A stretch of DNA of 64,000 nt from Aggregatibacter segnis ATCC 33393 (GCF_000185305.1 NZ_GL622200.1:1478587-1542586); one strand, 5' to 3'; counted from the stretch's first letter, positions 1 through 10,437 are shown. Notes: generated by a model not told the origin, from the sequence alone. Made by a program: numbers and translations.

Positions 1-87
1 CTTTTGCTTGGCGTTTTTGTTTTCTGTCGTACAAAGTGCGGTCGTTTTTTTCAGTATTTTCAAAATACACGGAAAATCCACCGTACT

Positions 88-1047
88 TTACTTCATCTCA
101 CGCAACCGTTTTAAGATCCCTTTCATTTTCTCATCCAACTGTGCCGTTAAACGTAAGGTTTCACCACTGTGCGGATGTTCAAAACGAATAGAATAAGCAT
201 GCAAGAATAAACGATTCAAACCCAATTCTGCCATTTGTTGATCGAATACTTTGTCGCCATATTTGCTATCTAAAGCAATAGGATGTCCGGCATATTGCGT
301 ATGCACGCGGATTTGATGGGTTCGCCCCGTGACTGGCGAAGCTTTCACCAACGTAGCATTTACGTAACGCTCTTCCACAGAAAAACGGGTTTCTGACGGT
401 TTACCTTGTTCACTGACTTTCACAATGCGCTCGCCGCTCGACAACTCATTTTTCAACAGCGGTGCCTGCACCACTTTACAGTGTGATTGCCACTGCCCAC
501 GCACAAGCGCTAAATACTCTTTTTGAATCGTTTTTTCACGCAACTGTTCATGCAAATGACGCAATGCAGAGCGCTTTTTCGCTACCAATAAAATCCCCGA
601 AGTATCGCGATCCAAACGATGAACCAATTCCAAGAAACGCGCCTCCGGACGAAGTGCGCGTAATGCCTCAATCACCCCAAAATCAAGTCCACTGCCCCCA
701 TGTACGGCAATGCCGGAAGGCTTATTAAGCACCAATAAGTAATTGTCTTCAAAAATAATGTGTTGTTCTAGTTGGGCAACTTTGGTGAGTTTATGAGAAA
801 CGGTTTCCTGTGCTTTTTCTGCCACACGCACCGGCGGAATTCGCACCACATCCTCGGCTTGTAATTTATACTCCGGCTTACTTCTGCCTTTATTCACCCG
901 CACTTCGCCTTTGCGTACAATACGATAAATCAGACTTTTAGGCACGCCTTTTAAGCGCGCAAGGAGAAAATTATCCAATCGCTGACCGGCTTCATCATCG
1001 CTTATAGTGAGAAATTGCACGTTCGGGTTAACTATTTTTTCATTCAT
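88..1047 (-). CDS. rluC: 23S rRNA pseudouridine synthase RluC
   Basis: Isomerises uridines to pseudouridine in 23S rRNA (positions 955, 2504 and 2580 in E. coli, known for the family). An N-terminal S4-like RNA-binding domain (AGQRLDNFLL, then KSLIYRIVRKGEVRVN) precedes the RluA-type catalytic domain with the signature HRLDRDTSGILL, whose Asp is catalytic. The frame stays open to 1137, but the start at 1047 (MNEKIVNPNVQF) gives 319 aa, the length of E. coli RluC. It diverges from rne, the same arrangement as in E. coli. Product assignment is firm. Confidence 0.93.
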   Translation of the reverse strand: MNEKIVNPNVQFLTISDDEAGQRLDNFLLARLKGVPKSLIYRIVRKGEVRVNKGRSKPEYKLQAEDVVRIPPVRVAEKAQETVSHKLTKVAQLEQHIIFEDNYLLVLNKPSGIAVHGGSGLDFGVIEALRALRPEARFLELVHRLDRDTSGILLVAKKRSALRHLHEQLREKTIQKEYLALVRGQWQSHCKVVQAPLLKNELSSGERIVKVSEQGKPSETRFSVEERYVNATLVKASPVTGRTHQIRVHTQYAGHPIALDSKYGDKVFDQQMAELGLNRLFLHAYSIRFEHPHSGETLRLTAQLDEKMKGILKRLREMK

Positions 1048-1513
1048 CTTGTGTTTATTACGATCTTTTACATAAAAATTGACGCGCATCATAGCATATT
1101 GCGTTATGAGTTTGAATGTCGCAAAGAATCTTCTCATAAGGGCGAAACGCCTTGCTAAAAATCCCTATTCAAGCGATAATAACGCGCCTTTTTGAGTGAT
1201 AAAAAAGGCTTTAAAATAAACAGGTTATCATTGATAGAATACAATGCAGCATTCGGCATAAGACGTTGTTATTGCAATGATTTTTAACCATCAATATGAG
1301 CGACAGCTTGCAAGCCATTTTTTAACCGGTTTTGTTTTTATTCACATATCAAGATGATATGAGTGTGAATAAGGTTGCCAATGCACCCAGCAGATGACAG
1401 TCGGGAAGACGGACATTCTGCGACAGACACGAGGTCGGCGACTAAGCAAAGTGCGGTCATTTTTGATGACGTATTTTTAGGGCATAAACCCCTTTCGATA
1501 AAAGAGAAAACGA
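1048..1513 (+). promoter_or_regulatory. rluC-rne intergenic region and long rne leader
   Basis: A 466-base gap holds the divergent rluC and rne promoters and probably a long rne 5' leader. A GC-richer, structured-looking stretch lies at about 1380-1445. An uptake signal (AAGTGCGGT) sits at 1449-1457. The rne ATG at 1514 is preceded by a purine-rich AAAGAGAAAACG. In E. coli the rne leader (361 nt) lets RNase E autoregulate its mRNA through conserved hairpins; a similar role here is inference. No convincing -35/-10 pair stood out, though TACAAT at 1240-1245 is a possible -10. Confidence 0.5.
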
Positions 1514-4372
1514 ATGAAAAGAATGTTAATTAACGCAACTCAAAAAGAAGAGTTGCGCGTTGCGTTAGTCGATGGACAACGCTTATTCGACCTGGACATT
1601 GAAAGTCCTGGTCACGAACAGAAAAAAGCCAATATTTACAAAGGAAAAATCACTCGCGTTGAGCCGAGTTTAGAAGCCGCTTTTGTGGATTATGGCGCAG
1701 AACGTCACGGTTTTTTACCGTTAAAAGAAATTGCACGTGAATATTTCCCGGCGGATTATGTCTATCAAGGTCGCCCAAATATTCGTGATATTATTTCTGA
1801 AGGACAAGAAGTTATTGTTCAAGTGAACAAAGAAGAGCGCGGCAATAAAGGTGCTGCGTTGACAACCTTTGTTTCCTTAGCGGGAAGTTATTTGGTGATC
1901 ATGCCAAACAACCCCCGTGCGGGGGGCATTTCTCGTCGCATTGAGGGTGATGAGCGTTTGGAATTAAAAGATGCCTTGAGTTCTTTGGATGTGCCTGAAG
2001 GTGTCGGTTTAATCGTGCGTACCGCCGGTGTAGGTAAATCACCGGAAGAATTGCAATGGGACTTAAAAGTGCTATTGCACCATTGGGAGGCGATCAAACA
2101 AGCCTCAGAAAGCCGCCCTGCGCCGTTCTTAATTCACCAAGAAAGTGATGTTATCGTGCGTGCGATTCGCGACTATTTGCGTCGTGATATCGGCGAAATT
2201 CTGATTGATAGCCCGAAAGTCTATGAAAAAGCGAAAGCACACATCAAATTAGTGCGTCCGGATTTCATTAATCGAGTGAAATTGTATCAAGGCGAAGTTC
2301 CGCTGTTCAGTCATTATCAAATCGAATCCCAAATTGAATCCGCTTTCCAACGTGAAGTGCGTTTACCTTCCGGTGGCTCTATCGTCATTGACGCCACTGA
2401 AGCCTTAACCGCCATTGATATTAACTCCGCACGTTCTACCCGTGGTGGCGATATCGAAGAAACCGCATTAAACACTAACCTTGAAGCCGCAGATGAAATT
2501 GCGCGTCAACTTCGTTTACGCGACTTGGGTGGTTTGATCGTTATCGACTTCATCGACATGACACCGGTTCGCCATCAACGTGAAGTGGAAAACCGCATTC
2601 GCGATGCCGTACGTCAAGATCGCGCGCGTATTCAAATTAGTCGTATTTCCCGCTTCGGTTTGTTGGAAATGTCACGCCAACGTTTGAGTCCGTCATTAGG
2701 TGAATCCTCTCATCACGTCTGCCCGCGTTGCCAAGGGACCGGTAAAATCCGTGATAACGAATCACTTTCACTGTCTATCTTGCGTTTATTGGAAGAAGAA
2801 GCATTAAAAGAAAATACCAAACAGGTTCACACCATCGTTCCGGTACAAATCGCTTCTTACTTATTAAACGAAAAACGTAAAGCCATTCATAGCATCGAAA
2901 AACGCCATGATGTCGATATTATCGTGGTACCAAACGAAGCGATGGAAACCCCGAATTTCAGCGTGTTCCGTGTTCGTGATGGCGAAGAAGTGAATGAGTT
3001 AAGCTACAATTTAGCAAAATTACATCAAGATCAAGATGAAACCTTTGCCGCTGAGGAATCGTTGGTTTCTCGTAATATTGAAGCGACACCGGCAGAAACA
3101 CCGGCGGTGGAAAGTGCGGCGGTTTCTTTGGCCATTACAATGCCTGCACCGGAGCCGGTTGAACGTAAAGTGCCGAAAGCACCTTCTTTGTTAAGCCGTT
3201 TATTCGCCGCGTTAAAAGGTTTATTTGCTTCTGAGCCAAAACAGGAAGAGAAAAATAAAAAATCTCGTTCGAATAACAGAAACGGTAATAACCGTAATCG
3301 CCGCAATCAAGATCGTCGCAACAATCGTCGTGTTCGTAACGAAAACGTGGAAAACATTATTGAAGAACAAAGTGCGGATAAATCTGAAGTGAGAAATCGT
3401 CACCAAGATCGCAACGCTAAACGTAATCGTAAACCTGAGGTGATTGAAGAAATCATTAAACCTGAATCTTCTACCCCGGTTACCGAAGAAAAGGCTGAAC
3501 CTGCACAACGTCGTCAACGTCGCGACTTACGCAAAAAAGTCCGTGTTTATGAGGAAACAAATGAGCTTCCGGTTTCTCAAACAGAAAACATTTCCTTTGC
3601 TGAAAATACACATGTTGTGCGCGATGCCGAAGAAGCTGTTACGTCAGCAGAAGTAGTTGAAATGCCAAACGAAACTGAACGCAGTCGTGATAATTCCCGT
3701 CAACGTCGTTTACCACGCCATTTACGCGTGAATAATCAACGCCGTCGTCGCAACCAACAGGAAAAATCACCAATGCCATTATTTGCTGCGGTCGCTTCTC
3801 CTGAGTTAGCCAGCGGTAAAGTTTGGATCGATATGATGCAAGTAAATCAACCAAAAGAAACACCGTTCTTATCTGTTGATGAATTGCTTGAACAACAAAA
3901 TCAATCAACTGCAGAAACCGAGAAAAGCATTACGGTTCCGGCATTAGATATGATTGTTGAGAAATCAAAAAATGAAGTTCAGCCGTTAACTGAATTTATT
4001 ACCCAACCGGCAAATGAGTCTGTTGAGAAAAAAATTCAGGCGTCTTTAGAACGTTTAAACAATAACGTGACGTCAGAACCAACTGCGGCAATCGCAGAAC
4101 AGCTTGAACCGAAAGCCGAGCATGATGTGAAATTTATGGCCGAAATTGACCGCACTTATGTGTTCAATGGCCGTGTTGGAACTTTCTCTGCGGTAGCTCA
4201 TACTAAAGCGGAAGCGACATTAGCGAAATCCTCGGATGAGCCAATCACAATATATCCGGTGCAAGAATGGCAAGAATCCCGCTATTATTTCTACGGGAAA
4301 GGCGCTGCAGGACATCATACGGCAATCAGCCATGTCTACGCAGAACCAACAAAAGCCGAGTCTGAAAACTAG
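1514..4372 (+). CDS. rne: Ribonuclease E
   Basis: Essential endoribonuclease and scaffold of the RNA degradosome. The N-terminal half carries the S1 domain (about residues 35-120), the DNase I-like catalytic Asp motifs ([11 protein letters not shown] and [11 protein letters not shown]) and the zinc-link CPRC. Then come an amphipathic segment [14 protein letters not shown], expected to bind the inner membrane, an Arg/Asn-rich RNA-binding region (about 585-660) and the conserved micromotif [11 protein letters not shown]. The last 40 residues contain [11 protein letters not shown], resembling the C-terminal PNPase-binding element of E. coli RNase E. Length is 952 aa against 1061 in E. coli; the shortening lies in the disordered C-terminal half. 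pnp, deaD and rraA lie in the same window. Confidence 0.96.
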   Translation: MKRMLINATQKEELRVALVDGQRLFDLDIESPGHEQKKANIYKGKITRVEPSLEAAFVDYGAERHGFLPLKEIAREYFPADYVYQGRPNIRDIISEGQEVIVQVNKEERGNKGAALTTFVSLAGSYLVIMPNNPRAGGISRRIEGDERLELKDALSSLDVPEGVGLIVRTAGVGKSPEELQWDLKVLLHHWEAIKQASESRPAPFLIHQESDVIVRAIRDYLRRDIGEILIDSPKVYEKAKAHIKLVRPDFINRVKLYQGEVPLFSHYQIESQIESAFQREVRLPSGGSIVIDATEALTAIDINSARSTRGGDIEETALNTNLEAADEIARQLRLRDLGGLIVIDFIDMTPVRHQREVENRIRDAVRQDRARIQISRISRFGLLEMSRQRLSPSLGESSHHVCPRCQGTGKIRDNESLSLSILRLLEEEALKENTKQVHTIVPVQIASYLLNEKRKAIHSIEKRHDVDIIVVPNEAMETPNFSVFRVRDGEEVNELSYNLAKLHQDQDETFAAEESLVSRNIEATPAETPAVESAAVSLAITMPAPEPVERKVPKAPSLLSRLFAALKGLFASEPKQEEKNKKSRSNNRNGNNRNRRNQDRRNNRRVRNENVENIIEEQSADKSEVRNRHQDRNAKRNRKPEVIEEIIKPESSTPVTEEKAEPAQRRQRRDLRKKVRVYEETNELPVSQTENISFAENTHVVRDAEEAVTSAEVVEMPNETERSRDNSRQRRLPRHLRVNNQRRRRNQQEKSPMPLFAAVASPELASGKVWIDMMQVNQPKETPFLSVDELLEQQNQSTAETEKSITVPALDMIVEKSKNEVQPLTEFITQPANESVEKKIQASLERLNNNVTSEPTAAIAEQLEPKAEHDVKFMAEIDRTYVFNGRVGTFSAVAHTKAEATLAKSSDEPITIYPVQEWQESRYYFYGKGAAGHHTAISHVYAEPTKAESEN

Positions 4373-4385
4373 TCGTTTGAAAATA

Positions 4386-4419
4386 AAGCAGTTAAATAGA
4401 ATCTTTTATTTAACTGCTT
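4386..4419 (+). terminator. Hairpin after rne
   Basis: A perfect 13-bp stem (4386-4398 with 4407-4419, arm AAGCAGTTAAATA) lies 14 bases past the rne stop. It is not followed by a T-run, so it may be an mRNA 3'-end stabiliser rather than an intrinsic terminator. Its right arm overlaps the -35 of the tRNA-Ser promoter. Confidence 0.5.
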
Positions 4420-4446
4420 GACTTGATATAGCAAAGTCCGTATTAT
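4418..4446 (+). promoter_or_regulatory. Promoter of tRNA-Ser
   Basis: A -35 TTGACT (4418-4423) and a -10 TATTAT (4441-4446) are separated by exactly 17 bp. The following CACCTCGCTC is C-rich, as in the discriminators of stringently controlled stable-RNA promoters. The predicted start is about 4453, just ahead of the mature tRNA 5' end at 4465. Confidence 0.7.
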
Positions 4447-4464
4447 TCACCTCGCTCAAAACAC

Positions 4465-4554
4465 GGAGGAATGGTCGAGTGGTTGAAGGCACCGGTCTTG
4501 AAAACCGGCGAGGGTTTACGCCCTCCTAGGGTTCGAATCCCTATTCCTCCGCCA
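4465..4554 (+). tRNA. tRNA-Ser (anticodon TGA)
   Basis: 90 nt including an encoded CCA. The acceptor arm GGAGGAA pairs with TTCCTCC, followed by discriminator G and CCA. The anticodon arm CCGGT/ACCGG encloses CTTGAAA, giving anticodon TGA, which reads UCN serine codons. A long variable arm (GAGGGTTTACGCCCTC) and the T-loop GTTCGAATC are visible, as expected of a class II serine tRNA. No integrase or direct repeat is nearby, so it is not occupied as an integration site. Confidence 0.97.
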
Positions 4555-4562
4555 TATTCAGA

Positions 4563-4595
4563 AAAGGCGCTAAGTGAAAACTTAGCGCCTTTTTA
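4563..4595 (+). terminator. Terminator of tRNA-Ser
   Basis: An 11-bp stem (AGGCGCTAAGT at 4565-4575 with ACTTAGCGCCT at 4580-4590) is followed directly by a T-run: a standard intrinsic terminator. Confidence 0.85.
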
Positions 4596-4698
4596 CATGT
4601 CTTTTACTTAGCATTTATCTCGCGTTAGATTTACTTCTTAAATTGGCAAAACTCAACCTTCGCTTTGCCAATAATAAGAACTCATCGAGATGAATTTA

Positions 4699-7600
4699 TC
4701 ACCCTTCTTTCTTAATTAATTCTTTGACCAAATCCGTCACAAATTCTAACCGCACTTTGTAATCCGTTAAATCTTTGGTAAAGCGAAATTTATGTGGGCC
4801 GTCAAAACGATAAACCGCTGGATTGCTTTGAATTAGCTGTAAAAAGATCATCGGGTCTAAATCAGCACTTGGGGCAAATTCGATGAATCCGCCTTGCGCG
4901 TAGGCATCCAAGCGAATGACATTGAGCGGTTTTAAATCCAGTCGTAATTGGGCAATTTGTAACATATTCCGCGTGGCTTGTGGCAAGGTTCCGAAACGGT
5001 CGATAAGCTCCACTTTTAATTCATCCAATGCTTCGGTGTTTTCCGCACCGGCAATGCGTTTATAAAAAGACAAACGCATATTCACATCGCCCAAATAATC
5101 TTCCGGCAATAGCGATGGCATCCGTAAATCAATCTCAGTTTGTTGTTGCGTCAGTTCGTCCAATGACGGCTCGCGCCCTTCTTTTAAGGCTTTCACCGCA
5201 CGTTCCAATAATTCCATGTAAAGAGAAAAACCGATACTTTCAATTTGTCCGCTCTGCTCGTTGCCTAGCAATTCCCCTGCGCCGCGAATTTCTAAATCGT
5301 GGGTGGCTAAAATAAAGCCGGCACCGAGGTTATCTAGGCTTTCCAGGGCTTCCAAGCGTTTTTTCGCATCCTTCGTCATCAGTTTTGGTGGCGGTGTGAG
5401 CAAATAAGCATAGGCTTGATGGTGAGAACGCCCAACCCGTCCGCGCAACTGATGCAACTGTGCCAGACCGAAATTGTCGGCACGCTCGATAATAATGGTA
5501 TTGGCCGTCGGCACATCGATACCGGTTTCAATAATCGTAGAACACACCAACACGTTATAACGTTGATGATAAAAATCCGACATCACGCGTTCCAATTCAC
5601 GTTCGCGCATTTGCCCATGTCCCACAATCACGCGCGCTTCCGGTACAAGTGCGGTCAGTTTTTCTGCTGTATTTTCAATGCTCGCTACATCGTTATGCAA
5701 ATAATACACCTGCCCACCACGCAAAATTTCACGCAAAATGGCTTCACGAATCACCAACTCATCCGTTTGACGCACAAACGTTTTAATGGTTAAACGGCGT
5801 GCCGGTGGCGTAGAAATAATGGAAAGATCGCGAATGCCATTCATCGCCATATTTAACGTACGTGGAATCGGTGTTGCGGTCAGGGTGAGAATATCAATGT
5901 TCGCGCGCAGCTGTTTCATTTTTTCTTTTTGGCGCACGCCAAAACGGTGTTCTTCGTCAATAATCAACAAACCCAGATCATGGAATTGCACATCACCTTG
6001 AATAATTTTATGGGTGCCAATCAGAATATCCACTTTACCGTCGGCTAAATCCTGAATCACCTGTTTCTGCTCTTTCGCCGTTTTAAAGCGGGACAACATT
6101 TCCACGTTCACCGGCAAATTGGCGAAGCGGTCTTTGAAATTATCGAAATGTTGTTGCGCCAACAAGGTGGTCGGCACCAACACTGCAACCTGTTTGTGGT
6201 TCATCACCGCTAAAAAGGCGGCACGCATCGCCACTTCCGTTTTACCAAAACCCACATCTCCACATACCAAACGGTCCATGGCTTTCGGCAATGTCATGTC
6301 GGAAATCACAGCATTAATTGCCATAAGTTGGTCATGGGTTTCTTCAAATGGGAACGTGGCGGTGAATTGTTGGAATTCCTCACGATCATATTGGAACGCA
6401 AAGCCTTTTTGCGCTTCACGTTGCGCATACACATCCAATAACTCTGCTGCCACATCACGAATTTTCTCCGCCGCTTTACTGCGCGCTCTGCCCCAGGCTT
6501 CGGAGCCTAACTTGTGCAACGGCGCGGTCTCATCGGCACCGCCCACATAACGGCTGATTAAATGTAACGATGCCACCGGCACATACAATTTTGAGTCGTT
6601 GGCATAATTGAGCAACAAATATTCCGCTTTAATGCCACCGTTTTCTAAACTCACTAAACCGCCGTAGCGCCCCACGCCATGATCCAAATGCACGACCGGC
6701 TGACCGATTTGCAATTCGGCAAGGTTACGAATCAAGGTATCAGGGTTCACCGTGCGGGATTTATCCCACTGCCGTTGTTGCACGCGTTCGCCAAGCAATT
6801 CCGCTTCACAAATAATGGCAAGCGGCACATCCTGCTCAATAATAAAACCATGCTCCAACGGGCTAACCATTAAAGCAAATTTTTCTTCTGTCGCTTGTGC
6901 CAAGCTATGAATCTGTTTTGGTTTCAGTTTTAGCGGAGAAAGCAGGCTTAACAAGGTTTCACGGCGACCTTCCGTTTCCACCATAAATAAAATATTGCCT
7001 TTAAAATGCTCAATAAATTGGCGTAACTGATGTAACGGTTCTTTTTGTTGCGATTGAATGGTCAGTGGCGGTAAGGGCGTAATGGCCAAATTTTTCTGCC
7101 GTGCGGACGACCGCACTTTTTCCGTTTTTAACGCAATGGCAGGGTAATTTTTTAACTGACGATTCACTTCGTCAATGCGCAACCAAAGTTTATCGGGCGA
7201 CAATAACGGACGCATCGGATCGACGCGGCGGCTCTCAAAACGCTGTTCTGCATCCGCGTAAAAACGTTCGCCCTGCGTTTGATTCTGCTCACCGGTAATA
7301 AACAACGTATTCGCCGGGAAATAATCAAATAAGGTCGCCATTTTTTCAAAGAATAAAGGCTGCCAATATTCAATCCCTGCCGCCAACGTGCCTTTGCTGA
7401 TTTGTTGATAAATATGTTCCGGATCCCGTCGAATTTCACCAAACGCTGCGCGGAATTGGCTACGAAAAAATTCAATACCTTGGTTATCGGTTGGAAATTC
7501 GTGCGCTGGTAATAAATTGATTTGATCGATTTCCTGCAACGTGCGTTGTGTATCCACGTCAAAAATGCGAATGGAATCAATTTCATCATCAAAGAAATCT

Positions 7601-8148
7601 AAGCGAAAAGGCACCGCACTTCCCATTGGGAAAAGATCCAACAAGGCACCACGCACTGCATATTCACCATGCTCCAACACTTGCTCCACCGCGCGATAAC
7701 CCGATTTTTCCAATTGCAAACGAAGTGTTTCAATGACAAAACGGTCTCCTTTGTTAATCAGTAACACCCGATGTTGTAAATAAGAGGGCGGGCAAACGCG
7801 TTGCATTAAGGTGGCAATCGGCAAAATGAAAATGCCTTGTTTGCGTTGTTGTAAGTGAAATAAAGCACTCAAGCGTGCTGAAATAATATCTTGATGAGGC
7901 GAAAAACTGTCGTAAGGCAAGGTTTCCCAATCGGGAAAAAAGGTGACATTAAGTGGGCTCAGTTGCGCTAATTCTTTTTCTAAACGCACCGCACTTCGGG
8001 TGTCGTTCGTCACCACGACGGTTAGCCCATTAAACTGCGCCGCAATTTCACTCACGGCAAGGCTATCCGCGCCGGGCAGAATATTGGCTAAAATTTTATG
8101 ATCTTGTGCTTGGGTTGGAATTTCGATGTGAAAAAATGGAGTTTGCAT
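4699..8148 (-). CDS. mfd: Transcription-repair coupling factor Mfd
   Basis: ATP-driven translocase that removes RNA polymerase stalled at DNA lesions and recruits UvrA. At 1149 aa it is the usual family length. The N-terminal UvrB-like module is followed by an RNA-polymerase interaction region and a RecG-like motor with Walker A GDVGFGKTE, DEEH box (IIDEEHRFGV), LTATPIPRTL and the C-terminal motif RGRVGRSHHQAYAYLL. The start MQTPFFHIEIP lies in a clear upstream gap. It is transcribed alone, convergent with tRNA-Ser. A USS-containing palindrome (GTGCGGACGACCGCAC, 7101-7116) lies inside the gene. Confidence 0.96.
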   Translation of the reverse strand: MQTPFFHIEIPTQAQDHKILANILPGADSLAVSEIAAQFNGLTVVVTNDTRSAVRLEKELAQLSPLNVTFFPDWETLPYDSFSPHQDIISARLSALFHLQQRKQGIFILPIATLMQRVCPPSYLQHRVLLINKGDRFVIETLRLQLEKSGYRAVEQVLEHGEYAVRGALLDLFPMGSAVPFRLDFFDDEIDSIRIFDVDTQRTLQEIDQINLLPAHEFPTDNQGIEFFRSQFRAAFGEIRRDPEHIYQQISKGTLAAGIEYWQPLFFEKMATLFDYFPANTLFITGEQNQTQGERFYADAEQRFESRRVDPMRPLLSPDKLWLRIDEVNRQLKNYPAIALKTEKVRSSARQKNLAITPLPPLTIQSQQKEPLHQLRQFIEHFKGNILFMVETEGRRETLLSLLSPLKLKPKQIHSLAQATEEKFALMVSPLEHGFIIEQDVPLAIICEAELLGERVQQRQWDKSRTVNPDTLIRNLAELQIGQPVVHLDHGVGRYGGLVSLENGGIKAEYLLLNYANDSKLYVPVASLHLISRYVGGADETAPLHKLGSEAWGRARSKAAEKIRDVAAELLDVYAQREAQKGFAFQYDREEFQQFTATFPFEETHDQLMAINAVISDMTLPKAMDRLVCGDVGFGKTEVAMRAAFLAVMNHKQVAVLVPTTLLAQQHFDNFKDRFANLPVNVEMLSRFKTAKEQKQVIQDLADGKVDILIGTHKIIQGDVQFHDLGLLIIDEEHRFGVRQKEKMKQLRANIDILTLTATPIPRTLNMAMNGIRDLSIISTPPARRLTIKTFVRQTDELVIREAILREILRGGQVYYLHNDVASIENTAEKLTALVPEARVIVGHGQMRERELERVMSDFYHQRYNVLVCSTIIETGIDVPTANTIIIERADNFGLAQLHQLRGRVGRSHHQAYAYLLTPPPKLMTKDAKKRLEALESLDNLGAGFILATHDLEIRGAGELLGNEQSGQIESIGFSLYMELLERAVKALKEGREPSLDELTQQQTEIDLRMPSLLPEDYLGDVNMRLSFYKRIAGAENTEALDELKVELIDRFGTLPQATRNMLQIAQLRLDLKPLNVIRLDAYAQGGFIEFAPSADLDPMIFLQLIQSNPAVYRFDGPHKFRFTKDLTDYKVRLEFVTDLVKELIKKEG

Positions 8149-8221
8149 AAAACGACAATATATTAAAAAAATTGTCGCTAGTTTAGCTCAAACAGGAGGG
8201 ATTTCCAATAAAAGTCTGTAT

Positions 8222-8264
8222 AAAAAAACAGTGTCATGCTTAGGGGAATTCCTCCCCCAGGCAT
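8222..8264 (-). terminator. Hairpin after the 58-codon gene
   Basis: On the minus strand an imperfect 13-bp stem (CATGCCTGGGGGA-like arm with TCCCCTAAGCATG) is followed about 10 bases later by seven T. It lies directly downstream of the small minus-strand gene and probably ends its transcript before mfd. Confidence 0.5.
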
Positions 8265-8271
8265 GCAAATC

Positions 8272-8448
8272 TTAGTGAGCGCTTTCCTCTTTCTGTTCTT
8301 TTTTGTCTTTCGGTTCGGCATCTTCGTCAAACTTCACCACCGGCACGCAGCCACGGCAAGTGCCTTGATCGATACCGGCTTCTTTACAGAAATCAGAATA
8401 GGCTTCCCACGCGCGTTTCACCCAACTTTTTTTACCTTCTTCGCTCAT
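8272..8448 (-). CDS. Small conserved-looking protein, DUF5363-like (58 aa)
   Basis: A 58-aa protein beginning MSEEGKKSWVKRAWEAY and ending KDKKEQKEESAH. A strong Shine-Dalgarno AAGGAGA precedes ATG, and a hairpin with T-run follows the stop, so it looks like a real single gene. The middle has three cysteines (SDFCKEAGIDQGTCRGCVPVVKF is the surrounding stretch in three parts: C21, C31, C34); the tail is a charged, probably disordered segment. I recall a small Pasteurellaceae family called DUF5363 with this look, but cannot verify it here. No function is assigned. It lies between mfd and tmcA on the same strand. Confidence 0.75.
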   Translation of the reverse strand: MSEEGKKSWVKRAWEAYSDFCKEAGIDQGTCRGCVPVVKFDEDAEPKDKKEQKEESAH

Positions 8449-8499
8449 TTTTGTCTCCTTGGTTTTGCGTTTTTCTTTTAAATTGTTAAGAGATTGTTA

Positions 8500-10437
8500 T
8501 CATAAAAGGACGGCATTTTTTTGCAACCATTTCTTCACTTCCAAGCGACAATTTTCTAACCACGTTTTTTTATTTGGTCTTTTTTCCGGCTGTTTGCAAT
8601 AATCCGCGAACAACGGGAAAGGCAATTCGCCTGCCGATTTCATTAAACGCCGAATGGACGGCAAGGCAGAAGATAACGGCAGGAAAAAATCGGCAAAATC
8701 GGTTAATAATTGCCAATCTGAGCTATCCAGCGTCCAATCTATTTCTGTTCGAGCAAACTGTGTCGCCAACGGATGTAAAGAAAGAGGCAAATTGCGTTGA
8801 AACTGTTTTTCCGCCCGTTGCACGAATACTCGCCCTTTCTCACTCAAGGGACACAACCCCACCACCGAATAACAGCCGCTGCTGGCTTCTTTGCTTTCGC
8901 TAAAATGCACCAAAACAAAACCGCACTTTTGCCAGAATGCGAGCAGTTCCGGCGTGTAACCAAAACTGACGGAAAGAAAATCCACTGCGCCCTGTTGTTT
9001 TATCTGTTGTTGTTTCACCTGCGCAATTAAACGTTGTCCAAGCCCCTGTTGTTGCCAGTTGGGTTGCACGGTGATACGGGAAATGCGCAGAGAGCGCAAT
9101 TCACACGCCTCTTCCCACCCGGCTTGGAAACACAGCATTTGCGCCACTAAATTGCCACGCGGGCGACGTTCTCCACGTCGAATTTGGCGAATTAACGTGT
9201 TGTCCGCCAACCCGCCTTCCGGCACCGCCCATACGCAACCAAGCAAGGAATCCTGTACTTGCGCGAGGTAAAATTGCTGCTGTGGTGCATCCAATAAACG
9301 GCGTAAATCCAAAGGCGAGGTTCGATAATGCGCCAAGGTCAGTAAGCCGTAAACAGATTCAATTTGATCATGAGGAATTCGTTCACAATGAGAAATTTGG
9401 ATCTGCTCCGCAAGCACAGAATCATAAGGCGGTTGTGGCAGACGATCTTCGCAATCGCACAGCAACAGGTCGTCAATAAACGCTTCCAGTTTGTCATCTG
9501 CCTGCCAACGTAACGGCGTAAACAGTTCCAAATGACGCAAAGTGCGGTCGGTTTTCGCCATGAATTTTAATAAGAAGCCTCTGCCCGTGCCTTCGTAGCT
9601 GTGAATGGTGGTCGTCAACACAACACGTTTAAAAGCCTTAGTTAGACGAAATAAGATGTCTAGCGGAATCATCGCTGCTTCGTCCACAAACAACCAATGA
9701 TCGGCAAATTGCTGTGGCGTTTCGCTGAGGTTTTGACTGAGTTCATCTGGCGGCATAAAGATGATTTCCGCCCCGGCAAATTCATTGAAAATATTGACCG
9801 CACTTTTATTCGGTGCAGTGAGAATCACCGGCTGGTTTTGTGCCACTTGCTGTTTGGCAAAGAGCCCCGCCAACGCCGATTTTCCGCGCCCACGTTTTGC
9901 CGTGATGATCAGGATCTCCTCATCGGCTTCCGCCATTTGTTGCAATAAACGGGCTTGTTCTAAGGTTGGCTGACAATGTGTTGAACGATCTTTTTGAGGC
10001 GTCGGCAAGGCAAGCGTTAACGGCGTATTTTGATAAATAGGAAAACCGTATTTTGCGATTTTTTCCCGTAAAAAGGCGATAAAGTGCGGTGTGTTTATGG
10101 CATGTTTTTCGCCCGACCAACGCAGGCTGTCGCTGTCGGGTTGATTAGCTAAATGCGACCAATAATTTAACAAAAATAATAGCAGGCCGCCGTCCTGCAA
10201 CGTACCTGCCGCAATGGCGAGGGCATCCAAGTGAATGCCTTGTCGTGCGTCGTAAATGATGGCAGGCAATTCACTGCCGAGCAGATTTTTCGTTTTATTA
10301 AAAGGGAAATAGGATGGGGTGGCAAAGTGCGGCGAAACATCGCCAATCCAGACCGCACTTTTAAGTAAAAGGTTGTGATTTAATTGGTAGGCAAGAAAAT
10401 CATCCTCGCCCACTAAAATGAGGAGTTCTCGGCTCAT
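8500..10437 (-). CDS. tmcA: tRNA(Met) cytidine acetyltransferase TmcA
   Basis: Makes N4-acetylcytidine at the wobble base of elongator tRNA-Met, using acetyl-CoA and ATP/GTP. The order of domains is family-typical: an N-terminal DUF1726-like region, an RNA-helicase-like ATPase (Walker [13 protein letters not shown], Walker [12 protein letters not shown]), a GNAT acetyltransferase domain ([20 protein letters not shown]) and a C-terminal tRNA-binding tail. At 645 aa it is close to E. coli TmcA (671 aa). Its ATG overlaps the ybeY stop by 4 bases, indicating translational coupling in a ybeZ-ybeY-tmcA operon. Confidence 0.92.
   Translation of the reverse strand: MSRELLILVGEDDFLAYQLNHNLLLKSAVWIGDVSPHFATPSYFPFNKTKNLLGSELPAIIYDARQGIHLDALAIAAGTLQDGGLLLFLLNYWSHLANQPDSDSLRWSGEKHAINTPHFIAFLREKIAKYGFPIYQNTPLTLALPTPQKDRSTHCQPTLEQARLLQQMAEADEEILIITAKRGRGKSALAGLFAKQQVAQNQPVILTAPNKSAVNIFNEFAGAEIIFMPPDELSQNLSETPQQFADHWLFVDEAAMIPLDILFRLTKAFKRVVLTTTIHSYEGTGRGFLLKFMAKTDRTLRHLELFTPLRWQADDKLEAFIDDLLLCDCEDRLPQPPYDSVLAEQIQISHCERIPHDQIESVYGLLTLAHYRTSPLDLRRLLDAPQQQFYLAQVQDSLLGCVWAVPEGGLADNTLIRQIRRGERRPRGNLVAQMLCFQAGWEEACELRSLRISRITVQPNWQQQGLGQRLIAQVKQQQIKQQGAVDFLSVSFGYTPELLAFWQKCGFVLVHFSESKEASSGCYSVVGLCPLSEKGRVFVQRAEKQFQRNLPLSLHPLATQFARTEIDWTLDSSDWQLLTDFADFFLPLSSALPSIRRLMKSAGELPFPLFADYCKQPEKRPNKKTWLENCRLEVKKWLQKNAVLL

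Noticed and set aside
4465-4554. tRNA-Ser as an integration site for a mobile element
   Set aside because: No integrase, no repeated tRNA 3' end and only housekeeping genes on both sides.
8236-8481. An 81-codon plus-strand frame opposite the small gene
   Set aside because: Phe-rich translation that mirrors the Lys/Glu-rich minus-strand gene; no ribosome site. The minus-strand gene is preferred.
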